From the NCBI GenBank assembly GCA_017619755.1, contig JAFZRU010000017.1:221720-285719 (forward strand): a stretch of 64,000 nt of DNA. The letters run 5' to 3'. A program made the position numbers and the translations under genes. Positions 63,285-64,000 of the stretch are shown here, in pieces (within the stretch, counting starts at the first letter, position 1; every line of letters starts with the position of its first letter). The DNA comes from Prevotella sp. (GTDB taxonomy: Bacteria > Bacteroidota > Bacteroidia > Bacteroidales > Bacteroidaceae). Under the pieces are notes generated by a model. The model did not search any database, had not been told where the DNA came from, and worked only from the letters and a program-made list of their open reading frames with translations.

Positions 63285-64000
63285 ATGAAAATCAACAACG
63301 ACTTCTTGAGGCAATCGGCAGACACGGTGGAAGGCATCACCCAACTGCTCTCACGCTTTGATGACAAGCGCGAAGGACTGACGTGGATCTACCTCCTCTC
63401 CCTCGCCGACAGCAAGGGCGAGGTGACTGTCAGCATCTATGCCATGGCCAAAGCACTGAAAATCCACCGCCAAACACTCACCCGAATCATCAAGCATCTT
63501 GCACAGTCGGGATGGGTAACAATAGAGGAATGTGACCATCAAGCTACTGTGACGAACCGTGTGACGGATGATGTGACGCTTTCCGAAAGTGAAAAAGCAT
63601 CCAAAACCTCTTGTGTATCAGTAGAATACAAACCTTGTCTTTCGGAGGGTGTGACGAGTGGTGTGACGCTTGATGTGACGGATAAAAAAGAAACAAAACA
63701 AAAGAAAGAAGAAATCCCCCCTGCACCCCCTAAAGAAGAAAAAAAACAAAAAAAAGAAAAAACAACACACACAAACGCGCATGCATGCGAGAAAAAACAG
63801 ACTGGAAATCTCGAAGAGCGACGGCTGCAGTTCCTCGCCTCGCTGACACCCTACCACGAACGCTATGGCCATGAGATGGTGACGCAATTCGGCGACTATT
63901 GGACCGAACCCAACCACTCCCTCACCAAAATGCGCTTCGAACTACAACGCACATGGAGCACGAAACTACGACTCGCCACATGGGCAAGAAACGACAAAAC
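63285..64000 (+). CDS. Helix-turn-helix, phage/replication-type protein (partial at right edge)
   Basis: The frame is open from ATG 63285 to the window end, at least 238 codons. The N-terminal part (about 1-80) carries a winged-helix motif (YAMAKALKIHRQTLTRIIKH). A low-complexity Val/Thr then Lys/Glu/Pro-rich linker follows. The visible end, HEMVTQFGDYWTEPN with KMRFELQRTW and LRLATWARND, resembles the C-terminal domain of helix-turn-helix proteins of Bacteroidetes phages and mobile elements (DUF7833-like). DNA binding is inferred; a role in replication is only possible. Confidence 0.65.
   Translation, partial: MKINNDFLRQSADTVEGITQLLSRFDDKREGLTWIYLLSLADSKGEVTVSIYAMAKALKIHRQTLTRIIKHLAQSGWVTIEECDHQATVTNRVTDDVTLSESEKASKTSCVSVEYKPCLSEGVTSGVTLDVTDKKETKQKKEEIPPAPPKEEKKQKKEKTTHTNAHACEKKQTGNLEERRLQFLASLTPYHERYGHEMVTQFGDYWTEPNHSLTKMRFELQRTWSTKLRLATWARNDK

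Overview
The window looks like a chromosomal segment of a Prevotella-like member of the Bacteroidales. The evidence is a SusC/SusD polysaccharide utilisation locus (PUL), a DUF4835/PorD-type gene next to recN, an Rnf complex in the order B-C-D-G-E-A, BspA-like leucine-rich-repeat proteins, many lipoproteins, and promoters of the Bacteroidetes type (TTTG, 19-21 bp, TAnnTTTG). Most starts lack a Shine-Dalgarno sequence, and intergenic regions are rich in short palindromic repeats. No species can be named from the sequence alone.

Layout. 1-4843: end of an unknown gene, a palindromic repeat region, tRNA-Arg(TCT), then a leftward cluster of a DUF4835 protein, RecN and a TPR protein with a degenerate trypsin-like domain. 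4983-22606: a beta-mannan PUL. It encodes a secreted accessory protein, SusC, SusD, a TIG-domain glycan-binding lipoprotein, two GH5 enzymes, a CE7 esterase, a GH26 mannanase, a GH130 mannosylglucose phosphorylase, a GPH-type sugar transporter and a mannobiose/cellobiose 2-epimerase. The last four genes are in the same order as the described Bacteroides fragilis mannobiose pathway. 22814-22940 holds a promoter and a terminator around a possible small RNA. 23273-25798 is a secreted EEP-fold enzyme with a dockerin-like tail.

26321-31809 is an overlapping five-gene operon (LRR protein, QueH, Gfo/Idh/MocA oxidoreductase, DUF4421, DUF1460). 31862-38603 carries RseC, RnfBCDGEA and GalE. 39010-39435 is a small orphan gene. 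39784-42007 is an RprX/RprY-type two-component pair whose kinase has an in-frame amber codon. 42388-45127 holds S6, S18, L9, IF-3, L35 and L20. S18 and L9 have strong Shine-Dalgarno sequences, which are unusual in this phylum. 45280-49824 (minus strand) holds Tex and an MBOAT/SGNH pair. 50032-52869 is a secreted M16 protease.

53170-63114 is the most unusual part. A PnrA-like binding lipoprotein is followed, with an 11-base overlap, by a lipoprotein that joins a type 1 periplasmic binding domain to a legumain-like (C13, clan CD) protease domain. Next come a secreted alpha/beta hydrolase and a 1531-residue BspA/GLUG surface protein. The block is flanked by two related hairpins in the same orientation. 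The window ends inside a gene for a helix-turn-helix protein of phage or replication type (63285 onward).
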